From NCBI GenBank assembly GCA_038380435.1, contig JAWZYU010000001.1:15356001-15420000 (forward strand): a stretch of DNA of 64,000 nucleotides, given 5' to 3'. The position numbers and the translations under genes were made by a program. The notes beneath the pieces are model-generated. The model was not told where the DNA came from. It searched no databases and saw only the letters and a list, made by a program, of their open reading frames with translations. The stretch is from Ryuthela nishihirai. Lineage: Eukaryota > Arthropoda > Arachnida > Araneae > Heptathelidae. Below, piece by piece: positions 35,227 to 45,813 of this stretch; positions within the stretch are counted from its first letter, which is position 1; every line of letters starts with the position of its first letter.

Positions 35227-35249
35227 TCAAATACAAAAAATGAAATGAA

Positions 35250-35455
35250 AATATAATCCCTCAAGCAGCTGCTTGCCACAGAGGTGTGACAGGATCCTGT
35301 ATTTTTAATACGCTACAGTAGAAGATCTGTGAGGATGGCGAAACTCAGTAGAAAAAACCACACAAACAGCCATGCCTCACCCGGGGCTCGAAAATCAGGT
35401 CCCTTTGATGAATAGCCAAGCGTGCTAACTACTCGACCAGGGAATAGCTTCCGAC
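35250..35455 (-). mobile_element. SINE family 2, minus strand
   Basis: Plus-strand reading starts 'ccctcaagcagctgcttgcc' and runs to 'agcgtgctaactactcgacc', the reverse complement of the tRNA-like head. It forms an inverted pair with the copy at 35530-35702. Confidence 0.75.
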
Positions 35456-35529
35456 ACAAAACAAAAAAAAATAAATAAAAATTAATGAAAAGTACAGGTA
35501 AAAAGTATTTTTCCCCTAATAAATAAATG

Positions 35530-35702
35530 TTATGGTCAAAGGGATCAGGGTTCGAGCCCCGAGTAAGGCATACATGTTTGTGTTGTCTTCTTGTTGTGGT
35601 CTGGCCTTCTTTACAGAATTTCATATATGACCCCATTTAAATGACAGGCCTCTGTAAGACCTCTGTGGCAAACAGCTTCTTGAGGAGAGTATTTATTATT
35701 TT
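35530..35702 (+). mobile_element. SINE family 2, plus strand, head truncated
   Basis: Contains the B box 'gggttcgagcccc', the body and 'cagcttcttgagga' with an AT-rich tail. The A box is missing. Together with 35250-35455 it makes an inverted SINE pair able to form a hairpin in a transcript. Confidence 0.75.
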
Positions 35703-36845
35703 TTTTTATATCATTCATAAAAAAAACTTAAAAATTACAAGATTACGTTTGGTGTAGGATAAACGACTTAATTTTTGGTACACCTGTGTTATCCAAGATA
35801 AAGCATTTTACGAGCGAATTTTCCAGAAGGGACAACTTCCGTTCTTGTTCCACTTCCCCATCGACGTCCATGGTCACTTCCGCATGAAACAGACTCTTCT
35901 TTAGCTCTAAATATAATTTTCACTATGTTTACACTACGTTTTTTTTGCCAGGGACGTATTACAATCAGCTTGGCCCTGGTGCAACGTTTCTTTATGGTAC
36001 ACTTGTATTATTCAGCGTTTTAAAATTCCATTTTTAGAATTATTATATATTAGTTTATTTGTTTATTCACGTTTTAAAAATTAATTAGGAAAACGGGCAT
36101 TGGTGAATTAATCAACCTTTGTATATTTCTAAAGATTCTCATTTAAATCTGTAAACGAATAATTGGACGATTTTCCTAGAATTTAGCTTTTTAACCACAA
36201 AATTTAATATATTGAACAAAATTGACCATTTAATTTAGCTTATTTAGCCTAATTAACCATTGATCATTCACGACTGTATTAAAACTGTATTCACTCCCTA
36301 CATTAAAACAATACAGATATAATTTTCATACTCGCAAACATATATATTAATAATATGCAGAATAATATTTTATGTACGCAAAGAAAATAAAATTTGTTTG
36401 GAAGTGTTTGCTAACTTATTAAATGAAGATAACTCTGAATAAACAACTGCTAGTTTCCTGATAAAAAATATTCCACAGCATTATGTGCAAATCAGAAGAG
36501 TATATTCACGACAAATATACTATTTACAACCCTTAATGCACACCATCAGTTGCATTAAAGCTTTCAAAAAGTCATTGTTGAATTCCATGATATCTCTCCA
36601 GAAGGAAATACTAAGTACCTCCTATCCAAAGCAATTTTCTCCACTTAAAAACCTCTGGTTGTCACATAGGTCACTATCCATATGCACTTTCACGGAATCT
36701 CAATATTACAGCCTACAAACATTTCACAGGAGGCAACCTGTAGTCTTATAGAATATTTTGATCAAAACCTTTGGAAAATTTACATAAATACTTACAAATT
36801 GAAATAATTTTGAACACACAAATTTAAATTTTATTAGCTCAGCCT
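35703..36845. other. No gene recognised
   Basis: AT-rich sequence. The 88-codon frame at 36485-36751 is not supported by any motif. The right part may be 3' flank of the hAT relic that follows on the minus strand. Confidence 0.4.
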
Positions 36846-36849
36846 AAAT

Positions 36850-37655
36850 TTTGACATTCTTTACTTTCATTTCTGCAAATGTTTTAACAATCTTCTTAAT
36901 ATGTAAATTTTCAGGTTCATTCATTTTTTATAAAAAGGCAAGTCTTGATAAACTTTCCTCTGTCGTTTTACTTCTGAGATACTTTTTATCATTTTTAAAT
37001 TTGAAAATGAGCTTTCCAACGTTGCCGCAGTTACCGATGGCGTTAAAAATGAAACGAGGGAGCCGTTACACGTCTGGAAAATATGAAATAAGAGAGTAGT
37101 TTTGAATAATCAATAAATTAGCCATTTCCATTAGAATTTTTGCTGTTTTCTGTTTAAAGCTCGTCTTAAATGAAGATGCTGAGCACCAAATAACGGTGTT
37201 AAATCGGATTTATATTCCCTGCTGGTAAACTCTGCAGCTTCATTCACCCCCATCAGTTACTTCTTTAAAGGTTTTCGGATGTAGAGCGACGAAGTTATCA
37301 ACGATCTCATTTATACACTTAAAACACAGTTTTAGTGTCATAAATGGCTCTGTCGAAAATAACGTTGACTGCCTCGATTTTGACGCCCCTTTTGTTCATT
37401 CTTAAGCCTCTGGTACGCACGTAGCTCACAATCCATATATTTGATTATAGTCAGATGAGAAGTCTGAAATCTTAGTACTGCATCCCACATTAATGCCATA
37501 CTTTCTGCACATTTATTAAAATTGATCCTCGATTACTTCAAGCTTTCTACTGCAGTGTGTAGCAATTGGGAGGATTTGGAAGCTCAACATCTGGAGATTG
37601 CAGAAATTTAGAGACAGCATCTTACTGATTGCAAAATGTTTCGTAGTATCTAGAC
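36850..37655 (-). pseudogene. hAT-type transposase relic, C-terminal part
   Basis: Minus-strand reading TPSVTAATLESSFSNLKMIK, then after a frameshift KYLRSKTTEESLSRLAFL, a stop, and MNEPENLHIKKIV, is a typical C-terminal dimerisation domain of hAT transposases (the 'ERSFSxLKxIK...LRSxMxxERLxxLAxL' pattern). The upstream sequence to about 37655 has further short coding-like parts on the same strand. The catalytic part and both element ends are not recognisable. It is decayed and cannot encode an active enzyme. Confidence 0.65.
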
Positions 37656-37847
37656 CAGTGGTTCTCAACCTTTTATGCTTCACGTACCCCCTGGAAATGT
37701 GTATGTAATTGGCGTACCCCTTGTATAGATAGATAAAGCTATAGTTATAGTATAACAATGGGAATAAAATAAAGTATATGTATAACATATATCTAGCGAC
37801 TTTTGAGCTCTTACGGCGTACCCCAAAAAAATGTTGAGAACTCCTAG
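37656..37847 (-). mobile_element. hAT-like MITE, minus strand
   Basis: 192 bp with ends 'cagtggttctcaacc' and 'gttgagaactcctag', matching the MITEs at 5585 and 18226 in reverse orientation. Flanks share 'tctag' (left 'atctagac', right 'tctaggag'), a possible decayed 8-bp target-site duplication. Confidence 0.8.
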
Positions 37848-38335
37848 TCTAGGAGAAAACTGTGAGAAAATATCTGTTTGCATTTTTTTTCTGGAATCCT
37901 GTTTTAGGGACAGCATCTACGCTACTTAATCGATCTTTGATATTTTTTTTTTGCACAGCGGAAATGTAAATTTACTCGTTTTTTTTTTGCGAATGTTTCC
38001 TTTGCTTTGAAAATTGACGTGTAAAAATATATTTGCTGTCAGTTATCGTTCAATTAAAAAAAATAAACTTTCCTGTTTTTATTTCTTGAGCCTCCTTGAA
38101 TTCAGGGCCCTTGTATAGCTGCACCATCCACACTATTGTATGAAACTCGTATGTTATTTGTAACCTAAATTTATGTGAATAAACTTGAGGAATAACAGCA
38201 GAACAATTTTCTTATAAGTGCCGCCATCTGTTGTATTAATTTTGAACCAACTGTCGTTATATGTTTCTAATTTAAAATAAGGGGATTTCTGCTTGAAATA
38301 AAGAGTGCAATCTCTTTTATAGAATTGAAAATAAA
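37848..38335. other. No gene recognised
   Basis: AT-rich with several T runs. The small frame at 38154-38399 on the minus strand is not supported. Confidence 0.4.
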
Positions 38336-38423
38336 TTATTCCCTCAAGCAGCTGATTTCTACAGAGGTCTGACAAAAACTTGCCACTGTAATAAGTCACA
38401 GAGAAGGTGTGACCTCATTCGAA
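38336..38423 (-). mobile_element. SINE family 2 fragment fused to SINE family 1
   Basis: Reads 'ccctcaagcagctgattt' and 'acagaggtctgac', the 3' part of family 2 in reverse orientation. It breaks off inside the body and is followed directly by a family 1 body. Confidence 0.65.
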
Positions 38424-38737
38424 AGCTCCGCAAAATTCCCGGCCCTGCCCACGGTCAGTAGGGGACACCGATGGGCTTGGAAAGGCCGCCGTACGTCGGA
38501 TGGGACGTTAAGCCGTGGCCCCGTGTGCGGGAGAGCCATACCCTGTGCATGTTAAAGAACACACTGGATGGCCTTGACGGGAGATTACCATCTGTCTCCC
38601 AACATCTGTCTCTCAACAGCTGTTCCAGTGGGTCCCCTCCCCCAACCTTCTCTGAGCCTTCGGGGTCCATGTGACCTGGCCATTTAGCCCATGGTGTACA
38701 AAAAAGTGCCGCTCAGAGGTAAAACAACCCAACCCAA
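38424..38737 (+). mobile_element. SINE family 1 lacking its tRNA head
   Basis: Begins 'ctccgcaaaattcccggcc' and carries the family body to 'ggtaaaacaacccaaccc'. A small internal duplication, 'catctgtctcccaa' followed by 'catctgtctctcaa', is present near 38590-38615. The A and B boxes are absent, so it should not be transcribed by RNA polymerase III on its own. Confidence 0.85.
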
Positions 38738-38925
38738 CTCAGTTGAAAGACAACACAATAAATTAACATCAGATCCTCATCCTAGAAAGTTCACCACTTG
38801 GTTTTAAGAAACTATCATGATCGAAAATAAATTGTTTATTGTGTTACATCTATTTCAGATTTTATGCAGAGGATAAAAAATCAAATGAATTCGATTACAA
38901 CGAGTTTGGGAGTGGTTGAAGGTGA

Positions 38926-39155
38926 GGATTCTGTGATGGCTTGGTGGGCTGAGCATTTCAGAGAAGTTTTAAATATGTGATATTTCTACTCCCATTGTTT
39001 GTAATGAGGATAGATGCATTACTGGCTTTAATGATGGCTCTATATCACATTCTGAAGTCACTTTGACTCTCTTTAAATTTAAACTGCATAAATTCATAGG
39101 GGTGGATGAAATCACCACTGAAATGCTTAGAGGTGGGAACATTTTTGTAAGAGTT
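38926..39155 (+). mobile_element. RTE fragment
   Basis: Matches about 7733-7965 of the intact RTE on the plus strand ('ggtgaggattctgtgatggc', 'tgggctgagcatttcag', 'gaaatgcttagaggtggga'). It is truncated on both sides and not coding. Confidence 0.8.
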
Positions 39156-40508
39156 CATCTTGTAAGAGTTTATCTAAAATTATAACAAATCCTTTACTAA
39201 ATAAATGCAATTTTAGAATTTTGGGTAATGATTTCGACTTTGCATCAGTTTCGAAAGAGTGTTTAGAATAAGCATGACAGCAGCATTTTCTGTGAAATAT
39301 TTCAGCTTCGATAACTCAATAAATATTAAAAGAATATTTCATACACTCGAAATATCATTCAATTTGATTGAAATGTACATTTTATTTCCTACAACAGTGT
39401 TCTATGCATTCATTCATTATTCATTATGCAAGGAAATTCATTATGCAAGGAAGTTTATTTTCAATGGTTGGAGTTTTGAATTTTTGGTTTTCCATTCACA
39501 TAACGTGGAGGTATCCCAATGCATTGTGAGGTAATACACTACATTAACAACACATTTGGTAATGTAGTGTATTTCCTCACAATCCATATTCTTTTAAAAG
39601 TTTGCTTCCGATTGTCAGGAGAGAGAGAGTACTTTGAAAAGAAAGTAATTTTTCCCCATGGATATTGGCAATTTCTTGAAATTAAAAAAAGGACATAATT
39701 TTGTTGTTACTGAAATAAACAAATTGTACCATTCAGATGATGGCGTCCTATGCTAGTCTGATAACTCAATAAATAAGTAGTGGATTTTTCATTACAAATC
39801 CACTAGTTATTGAACTCCTTCAATAACTAGACGACTGATTAATGGAGACGAGATACGATTATTACCATAATCAGTGCATGGCTTTGTCGTTAGAGTATAG
39901 TTATGATTTCACACGAGGGAGTGTATAAAACGTAGTTGTGACACACTCCCTGAGTGCTATAAACAAATATTATGCACCAAGAGGAAAACAAATAGTTCTT
40001 CCTGGACTCATTTTTTTCGAGTGAAAGCCATGACATGGATTTCATTTGATTAAGCCAAGAACTTCGCGAAAGTTCATAATATTATTTTTAGTTCTTGTTT
40101 CATTTAATAGTAAACTTTGCTAATATTTAATTTCTGCAGTTTCTTCTTTAGCTCGATGTGTTACGGTGTTTTCATTTTATAAGCTATAATTATTTACTTG
40201 GGTACCGTACCCTATATCATTGAAATACATGCTATAATCCCCCTGCAAACACTGATTAAAGCAGAGTTGCCAAGAAAGCATCGAATGTGTTTACTTGTAC
40301 TCTGCTATTTATTAAAACAATTTTGCTACATATATATCTCCCATCATGATGATAAAAACATCTTGTATTAAATTTATCATTTAGTCTTCCAAGTGTTTCT
40401 GAAGCCTAGTAAGTGAAATATAATCATCTGCTTAAATTGTAATCGTAGTGAAGTAGACGACCTCGTATGTCTTGGCTTATGCAATTGTCAATTTGCGCAA
40501 ATTAACTC
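39156..40508. other. No gene; two hairpin-forming sequences
   Basis: There is no supported ORF. An inverted repeat at 39523-39583 has 24-bp arms that are nearly perfect. A second, shorter one lies around 39766-39811 ('gtggattt' and 'aaatccac' cores). Confidence 0.5.
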
Positions 40509-40662
40509 AGTTGTTGTTGGGTTGTTTTACCTCTGAGCGGTAAAAATGCACTTTTTTTTATACACCATGGGCTAAATGGCCAGGTCACATGAACCCCGAA
40601 GGACTCAGAGAAGGTTGGGAGATGGAACCTACTGGAACAGCTGTTGGGAGACAATGGTCGCT
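40509..40662 (-). mobile_element. SINE family 1 fragment, minus strand
   Basis: Starts 'gttgggttgttttacctctg' and runs through the reverse complement of the family's 3' part to 'agctgttgggagacaatgg', then breaks off. The head is missing. Confidence 0.8.
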
Positions 40663-40947
40663 TGGGCTTGCCTAGGAAATATTTTACAGTCTGAGTCCTT
40701 TCAGATTTTATAAGTAACGTAGTTTTTCTTCCTTAGTTTAATTCCGAAAAATTGATTATTTCGCATATGTTTATGAGTGGTAGCATATATTTAAGAATTT
40801 TTGTACAATACATTCTTATCTATGTGTGTACTTAACTACCTAGAATGCGAAAACACTTGTCGAAATAGACGTGGTAATCAATGTGCTATTCTAGGAAGAT
40901 AGTCTTTAATTTTCAAACGATTTTTATCTCTTTTACAGACATTAGAG

Positions 40948-41132
40948 CAGAGGTTCTTACCTTTTTTCAGGCCCCGCACTTCTCGCAGCGATGTATGCAA
41001 GCCTCGCCATCCCATCATTTTTTTCTCATCTCCTCGTACAAATCTCATTGTTTGGTTTATTTTTGAAAATAATTAAATGAAAAAAATCCGATTCCGAAAT
41101 GTTCATCTCGCACTCCTAGTTAAGAACTCCTA
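40948..41132. mobile_element. hAT-like MITE
   Basis: Ends 'cagaggttcttacctttttt' and, on the other strand, 'taggagttcttaactag' form imperfect inverted repeats of the CAGNGGTTCT type. Flanking 8-mers 'cattagag' and 'catcaaag' match at six positions. It is 185 bp with no coding potential, and its interior does not match the MITEs at 5585, 18226 and 37656. Confidence 0.6.
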
Positions 41133-42114
41133 CATCAAAGTATATGTCTTAAATTATTTGAAAAAAATGAAGAATAATATGCAAACAGAATAAGGAGATA
41201 GGAAAGCCCTAAATCTAAAATTTCGGTCAATCCACAAACAGTTCAATCTACCTAAGCATCAATAAATGATTTTTTATACTTTTGTGTACTAGTGCCATAC
41301 AATTGAATAATTTCAAAAGAATATCATTGTATATCAAAATTAGAGTAATTATTAAAAATACTATAAGACATCCCATGGTTTGAAGAATGGATTGCTGCCA
41401 AAAGTTCTGGTGGAAATATAACACGAAATGAGAGGAACACAGCTTCAAGTGAAGAAAATACTTTCAACACTCATGATGATTGGGGGTGACTTTTCTGTAT
41501 GATGGCCTAGAATGTATGTTGATGTAATTAAATAAATGAAAAATAAAGTTTAAATAAAGAGATAACAAAGTTAAAACACATTAGTAAAAAAGAGGTAAAC
41601 AAAAATCCGATTTTATAGAACCTCGAAAAAAATGACTAATGATTATATTCGTAAAAACTCTAAATCCAGTTAAAATAACCAGTCTGTCCTAAGAACTTAA
41701 ACCAGGCATGATCGGAAAAAAGGGGTCCGAATGTAAGGAAAAGGAATAGAGAGTAAAAAATAAAAAAAAAATATATATTGCAATGCTTAATTTTTTATTA
41801 TGCTTCATTATTAATTTATGCTCTTTATGTCATTAAAAGTTATGTCACACTGTTCTCGTTAAAAAAATCGTGTTTTCATAAGAAAATTTTAATTGGTCCA
41901 CATAAATGTTTTCTGCAAGAACTACTGCTGAAGAATCATTATAGGCTTTTCAGTCCACCGCCAATCACTTTCCATACCAATTGACTGTAATCTAATGAAT
42001 TGGACAACATATTTTGTAGAAGCCAACTTGGATATAGTTGTTAAATATATTTTGTTGATCCAAGGAGATATGTTGTTCATTCAGTAATGCACATTTTTGC
42101 AACGGAAAATTTTC
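41133..42114. other. No gene recognised
   Basis: AT-rich sequence with small unsupported ORFs. Confidence 0.4.
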
Positions 42115-42355
42115 TGATTCGAGCCCCTATTATTCTAAGTTGAGCCACCTATTCAGAAAAGACGTTAAGCTTTAGTCTTATCCTGTGTACATTAAAGAAC
42201 ACGCTTGAGGCCTTAATGGGAAGCTTTCACTAATCTCCTAAGCTGTCCAGAGGATCTACCATTTGCAGTTTGCAGCTCTTGAAGCCCTTTCTGACGTCAC
42301 CATTTAGCTCATTTTGCAAAACAAGTGTCTCTCCTGTGGTGAAACAGCCAGGCGG
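42115..42355 (+). mobile_element. Old, diverged SINE family 1 copy
   Basis: Contains degraded forms of the family body ('gacgttaagctttagtctta', 'tgtgtacattaaagaacacg', 'catttagctcattttgcaaa'). The head is barely recognisable. It is much more diverged than the other copies, so it is an older insertion. Confidence 0.6.
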
Positions 42356-42414
42356 CTCTTCCATTAGACCACCCGGGGCATTGCCGCACCAAAAATAATC
42401 GCAATAAGTAGTAG

Positions 42415-43181
42415 TAGTAGCATTTATTTCCACCCATAATCCATACTCATATAATATATATCACAAATTTTCACACATGTAACAATAACAATGGAGGAAA
42501 CACAAATACACAAAACCAACAGAAATAAAAACCACACCCATAATTTTAGTTATTACATGCCGAAACCAAGGGGCTAAACTGCCCATCCAGACTTCGTTAT
42601 AATTACCAACATCATTTTAAAACTCTAGGCAACCAATAATGGGAATAAAAATCAATTCTTAATATAACTTGATGCATCAATAATAATAAATAAAAAGATT
42701 TAAACGATTGACCGTAAAGCCAGATTCATAACAGTTAATATATGTGTATGTAATTTCTTTTTGAAGACAGTAAATTCGTTTTCATTTCTCATATCCAGTG
42801 ATAAAGAATTGCAAACCTATGGTGCCAAATAAGCGAAATGCCTCTGGATAATATTCTTCTTTGCCAACGGTATTTCAAACATTACTCCTTTCACTCGTAA
42901 ACTGCATTCAAAGCGTTTACTCTCTACCCATTCCTTATTTTTATATAAAGACAATAGAATTTTGTATATATAAATATTTCTGATATGATGAAAATGAAAT
43001 AAAGTAGATGGGTCTAAAGTACAAAAATTAACATTGAACACTAACTTAAATATTTTTTTATGTATCATAAATAAATTTTATAAATTACCTCCCCAGCTAC
43101 ACAAAACATGCTGTTTATTAAAGTAAATCCAGGCATAATATAGTAGTGTTAAAAATTTCTTATCTACTGTTTTTTGAATAT
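42415..43181 (-). pseudogene. LINE C-terminal reverse transcriptase fragment and 3' UTR
   Basis: Minus-strand reading FLTLLYYAWIYFNKQHVLCS, HHIRNIYIYKILLSLYKNK, FECSLRVKGVMFEIPL and HFAYLAP then NSLSLDMRN is the conserved C-terminal region downstream of the RT in jockey/CR1-like LINEs. The 3' end carries a short (CTA)n-type tail ('aaatgctactactactact') at 42410-42425. The 5' side stops exactly where an LTR begins at 43182, so the LTR element probably inserted into it. Confidence 0.65.
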
Positions 43182-44126
43182 TGTTACGACAGATGAACGT
43201 GCTGCAGTGAGTTTATGATAAACGTGACATGAACGCTCGTATATGCTTCTGCGAGAGATTTATTTTACCCACAGAATCGGAACATAGAACCGATCTAAAA
43301 AAAAGATAGAATTGCAATGTCGGGTGTTGTGGATATGTGAAAGAGGACGTAGTTAGTCTCAGTATACACGCAATAAGTGTTTGAAAAGAAGAAATATTTT
43401 ATATGGTGAGTGCGCGGGAGGTTGATTAGTTCTATTAAAGTTGTTGTTTTACCTCTGAGCGGCACTTTTTTTGCACACCATGGGCTAAATGGCCAGGTCA
43501 CATGGACCCCGAAGGCTCAGAGAAGGTTGGGGGAGGGGACCCACTGGAACAGCTGTTGGGAGACAGATGGTAGCCTCCCGTCAAGGCCATCCAGCGTGTT
43601 CTTTAACGTGCACAGGGTATGGCTCTCCCGCACACGGGGCCACGGCTTAACGTCCCATCCGACGGACGGCGGCCTTTCCAAGACCATCGGTGTCCCCTAC
43701 TGACCGTGGGCAGGGAATTTTGCGGAGATAAATCTCAACGCTGACCCAGCTGGGACTCTAATCTGGGAACTACAGATTACGAGCCTGGCGCGCTACCGAC
43801 TGAGCCACCCCCGCCCCAGTTCTATTAGAGTAAAACCTAATGAGTTACACAAAAAAAAATTAGGAAGGCTTGCGCCTGAAGTGAGGGATAAAAAGAAGGA
43901 CATTGACTATAAAAATTAAGAGGAAAACGTTGATTAACTGAATAGACAGAGCTAGTTTTAAATGTTCTGTAGGAAAAGATTATTACTTTATATACGATAG
44001 TATTTAGTTTGTTTATAAGTAATTTCATCCATGCTTTTGTAATAAATTGAACTGTTTTGTAATTTGTATTATAAAATATAATTACTTATACCCACGCTCA
44101 GTGTTCATTCATTTTAATTTGTAACA
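43182..44126 (+). mobile_element. Long terminal repeat with nested SINE
   Basis: Starts 'tgttacgacag' and ends 'tttgtaaca', with terminal TGTTAC/GTAACA inverted bases. Without the SINE at 43441-43817 and its duplicated target it is about 555 bp. A related LTR in reverse orientation lies at 51086-51609, sharing the start, the middle ('gtatacacgcaataagtgtt' type) and the end ('acttatacccacgctcagtg'). Directly downstream, 'attggtgccaagagtgtgg' resembles a primer-binding site beginning TGG. This is therefore likely a 5' LTR of a retrotransposon. Confidence 0.7.
43441..43817 (-). mobile_element. SINE family 1, full length, nested in the LTR
   Basis: A full minus-strand copy from 'ttgttgttttacctctgagc' to the reverse complement of the tRNA-like head. 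Flanked by 'agttctattaaag' (43428-43440) and 'agttctattagag' (43818-43830), a 13-bp target-site duplication with one mismatch. It inserted into the LTR and so is younger. Confidence 0.9.
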
Positions 44127-44274
44127 ATTGGTGCCAAGAGTGTGGATAATTTATTGAATGTCTTTTACTAGAAGCATGGATGAGTTAGTAAAGCTGATGA
44201 CTGATATAAGAGATGAAATTGGTGAACTTGCTAATCAAAATAATGACATAAAAGGTGAAATAGATGCCCGTTTC
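44127..44274 (+). other. Primer-binding-like site and start of a gag-like frame
   Basis: After the LTR, a TGG-containing primer-binding-like sequence is followed by an ATG at 44158 opening MSFTRSMDELVKLMTDIRDE and GELANQNNDIKGEIDARF. This is a predicted helical, charged N-terminus as in many gag proteins, though too short to identify. At 44275 the frame runs into an unrelated repeat (44275-44509), so the rest of the retrotransposon is missing here. Confidence 0.45.
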
Positions 44275-44509
44275 TGTAAAAGAAGGAGGAGAAAAGGCGT
44301 TGTTATTTTTACATTTGAGGTATTTTTCATAGTAAGGTCCTGTAATCTCGTACTGTACCAGTTATTGTTTATTTCTAGAGTAATTCATTTCATACTTGAC
44401 TGTGTCCTTAGTATCGTATTCCTTGCAGAATTAATTAATGATTTGGATTATTAAGTGAAATATTTTGTAATATATGCAGTCATGCAAGTCTTTTTAGTTG
44501 CTGATATTT
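44275..44509 (+). repeat. Unknown repeat X, copy 1
   Basis: About 235 bp starting 'cgtttctgtaaaag' and ending 'ctttttagttgctga' is present again at 61322-61556 in the opposite orientation. Outside those limits the two loci are unrelated. There is no coding content and no clear terminal inverted repeat. It could be a fragment of the same LTR retrotransposon or an independent short element. Confidence 0.6.
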
Positions 44510-45331
44510 ATCTCTATTTGTAATGTATATCTGTGATATCTGTGACGTTTTCTTTTTATTCTCAATTTCATCACTTGTGCACTATATCTTGTCACAGTGA
44601 CTTTTATTATTTGGGGATCATTTAACGCTAAAATTGCACCCCATCCATTAGTATTAATATCACACCTCCATGCTAAACCATTACATAGATTGCGTAGGGA
44701 CACTTTTAGCGTATAGCAATCCCGGTTAATTACGGATAAGATATGACTACGTTTACTCCCGAAGAGTTAATAATTTTTAAAGTGTGGACAGATTTGAAAT
44801 TCTAACGTAAACAAGAATTCAAGTAAAATTCAAATTTCAACCTTATTTTGACAATTATTCATAAATTTTCTATTAACGATAAAAGATGTAAATGATTTTC
44901 ACACATATGTATGTGTCAGATACTCTTAAGTAATCTCTTAAGTAAAAAAATTTGAATAAATAATCTTGAAAATATTAAGAATACTATTTTAACCATCATT
45001 TTCGAGTGGCCACTTTTAAATTGCCATAACTTTTTAAAAAACCGGAATGGTAGTTGCGGAATGGCAAAAACATCGGAATGGCAGTTGCTTATACAAAAGC
45101 AACTACCATTCCGATGTTCATATGAAACATAATCTCACACATATAGCTTCCCAATAGAGTCCGCGAAGGTCGCCTGATATGCTCTGCTTGATATCAAATG
45201 GAATGGTTCCATTATGTTTGATCTGCGGTAATAGTTGAGAGGGTGTCATGTCTGTATTTATTTTTATTTATTGTTGTATTTTTATTGTTGCAAATATTTA
45301 TATGCATTAAGTGTGTTTTTGGAAGTACTGT
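44510..45331. other. No gene; strong hairpin at 45069-45118
   Basis: AT-rich noncoding sequence. A near-perfect inverted repeat with 22-bp arms and a 6-bp loop lies at 45069-45118. A direct relative of one arm ('ggaatggtagttgc') lies just upstream near 45043. Confidence 0.5.
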
Positions 45332-45813
45332 TGTCAGGATGTGACTAACGCGCTGTTGTTTTTGGGCCTCGGCTGGCGGACTGCACAGGCTGACAAGTCG
45401 AAAAACCTTTTACGACCATTTACAATAGCCTCGGGTGCGAGCGGAGCGCTGGAGACGAGACGGGTAATAATAAACAGCAGTCTTAGCGTCATTGTCAAAC
45501 AGGAAGGACGCATGAACACACGTCAAGGGACGCCGCTCTCACTCAAACAAAACCCTTAAGGAGAGGGTTCGATCTATGTGAGAATCAATGTTCGGTTCTT
45601 AGTGTGAACCTGATAGTAGGCGAGGATTAAATATCCTTTCGCTGACTTTGAGGTCGGTAAAGGGAGAATCTGCAAAGTGCGGTTCTCCACCTCATTGCTG
45701 AATTGTTGGCAGCAAAGGCCGACGGAGTCGAGCGCATCCCCAGCACGTGATTGTACATAGTGTGAATAAACTCTGTCGTCCTTATACAACTCTCGTGCAT
45801 GAATTGTTGGACA
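45332..45813 (+). repeat. LTR-like sequence
   Basis: Starts 'tgtcaggatgtgactaac', ends 'gaattgttggaca', and contains an AATAAA signal at about 45763-45768 ('gtgaataaactctg'). 'cacttggtgcagcaagtc' follows about seven bases downstream, which could be a primer-binding site. The TG...CA borders, polyadenylation signal and following TGG suggest an LTR, perhaps BEL/Pao-like, but no protein supports that. The partial copy at about 46950-47345 lacks the first bases and an internal piece. Confidence 0.5.

Noticed and set aside
43410..43703. Recurrent short proteins with 'FFNVHRVWLSRTRGHGL' in many places (38.5, 43.5, 49.5, 54.9, 62.9, 63.5 kb)
   Set aside because: They are frame shadows of the SINE family 1 body. 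The conservation comes from repeat copy number, and stops and frameshifts differ between copies.
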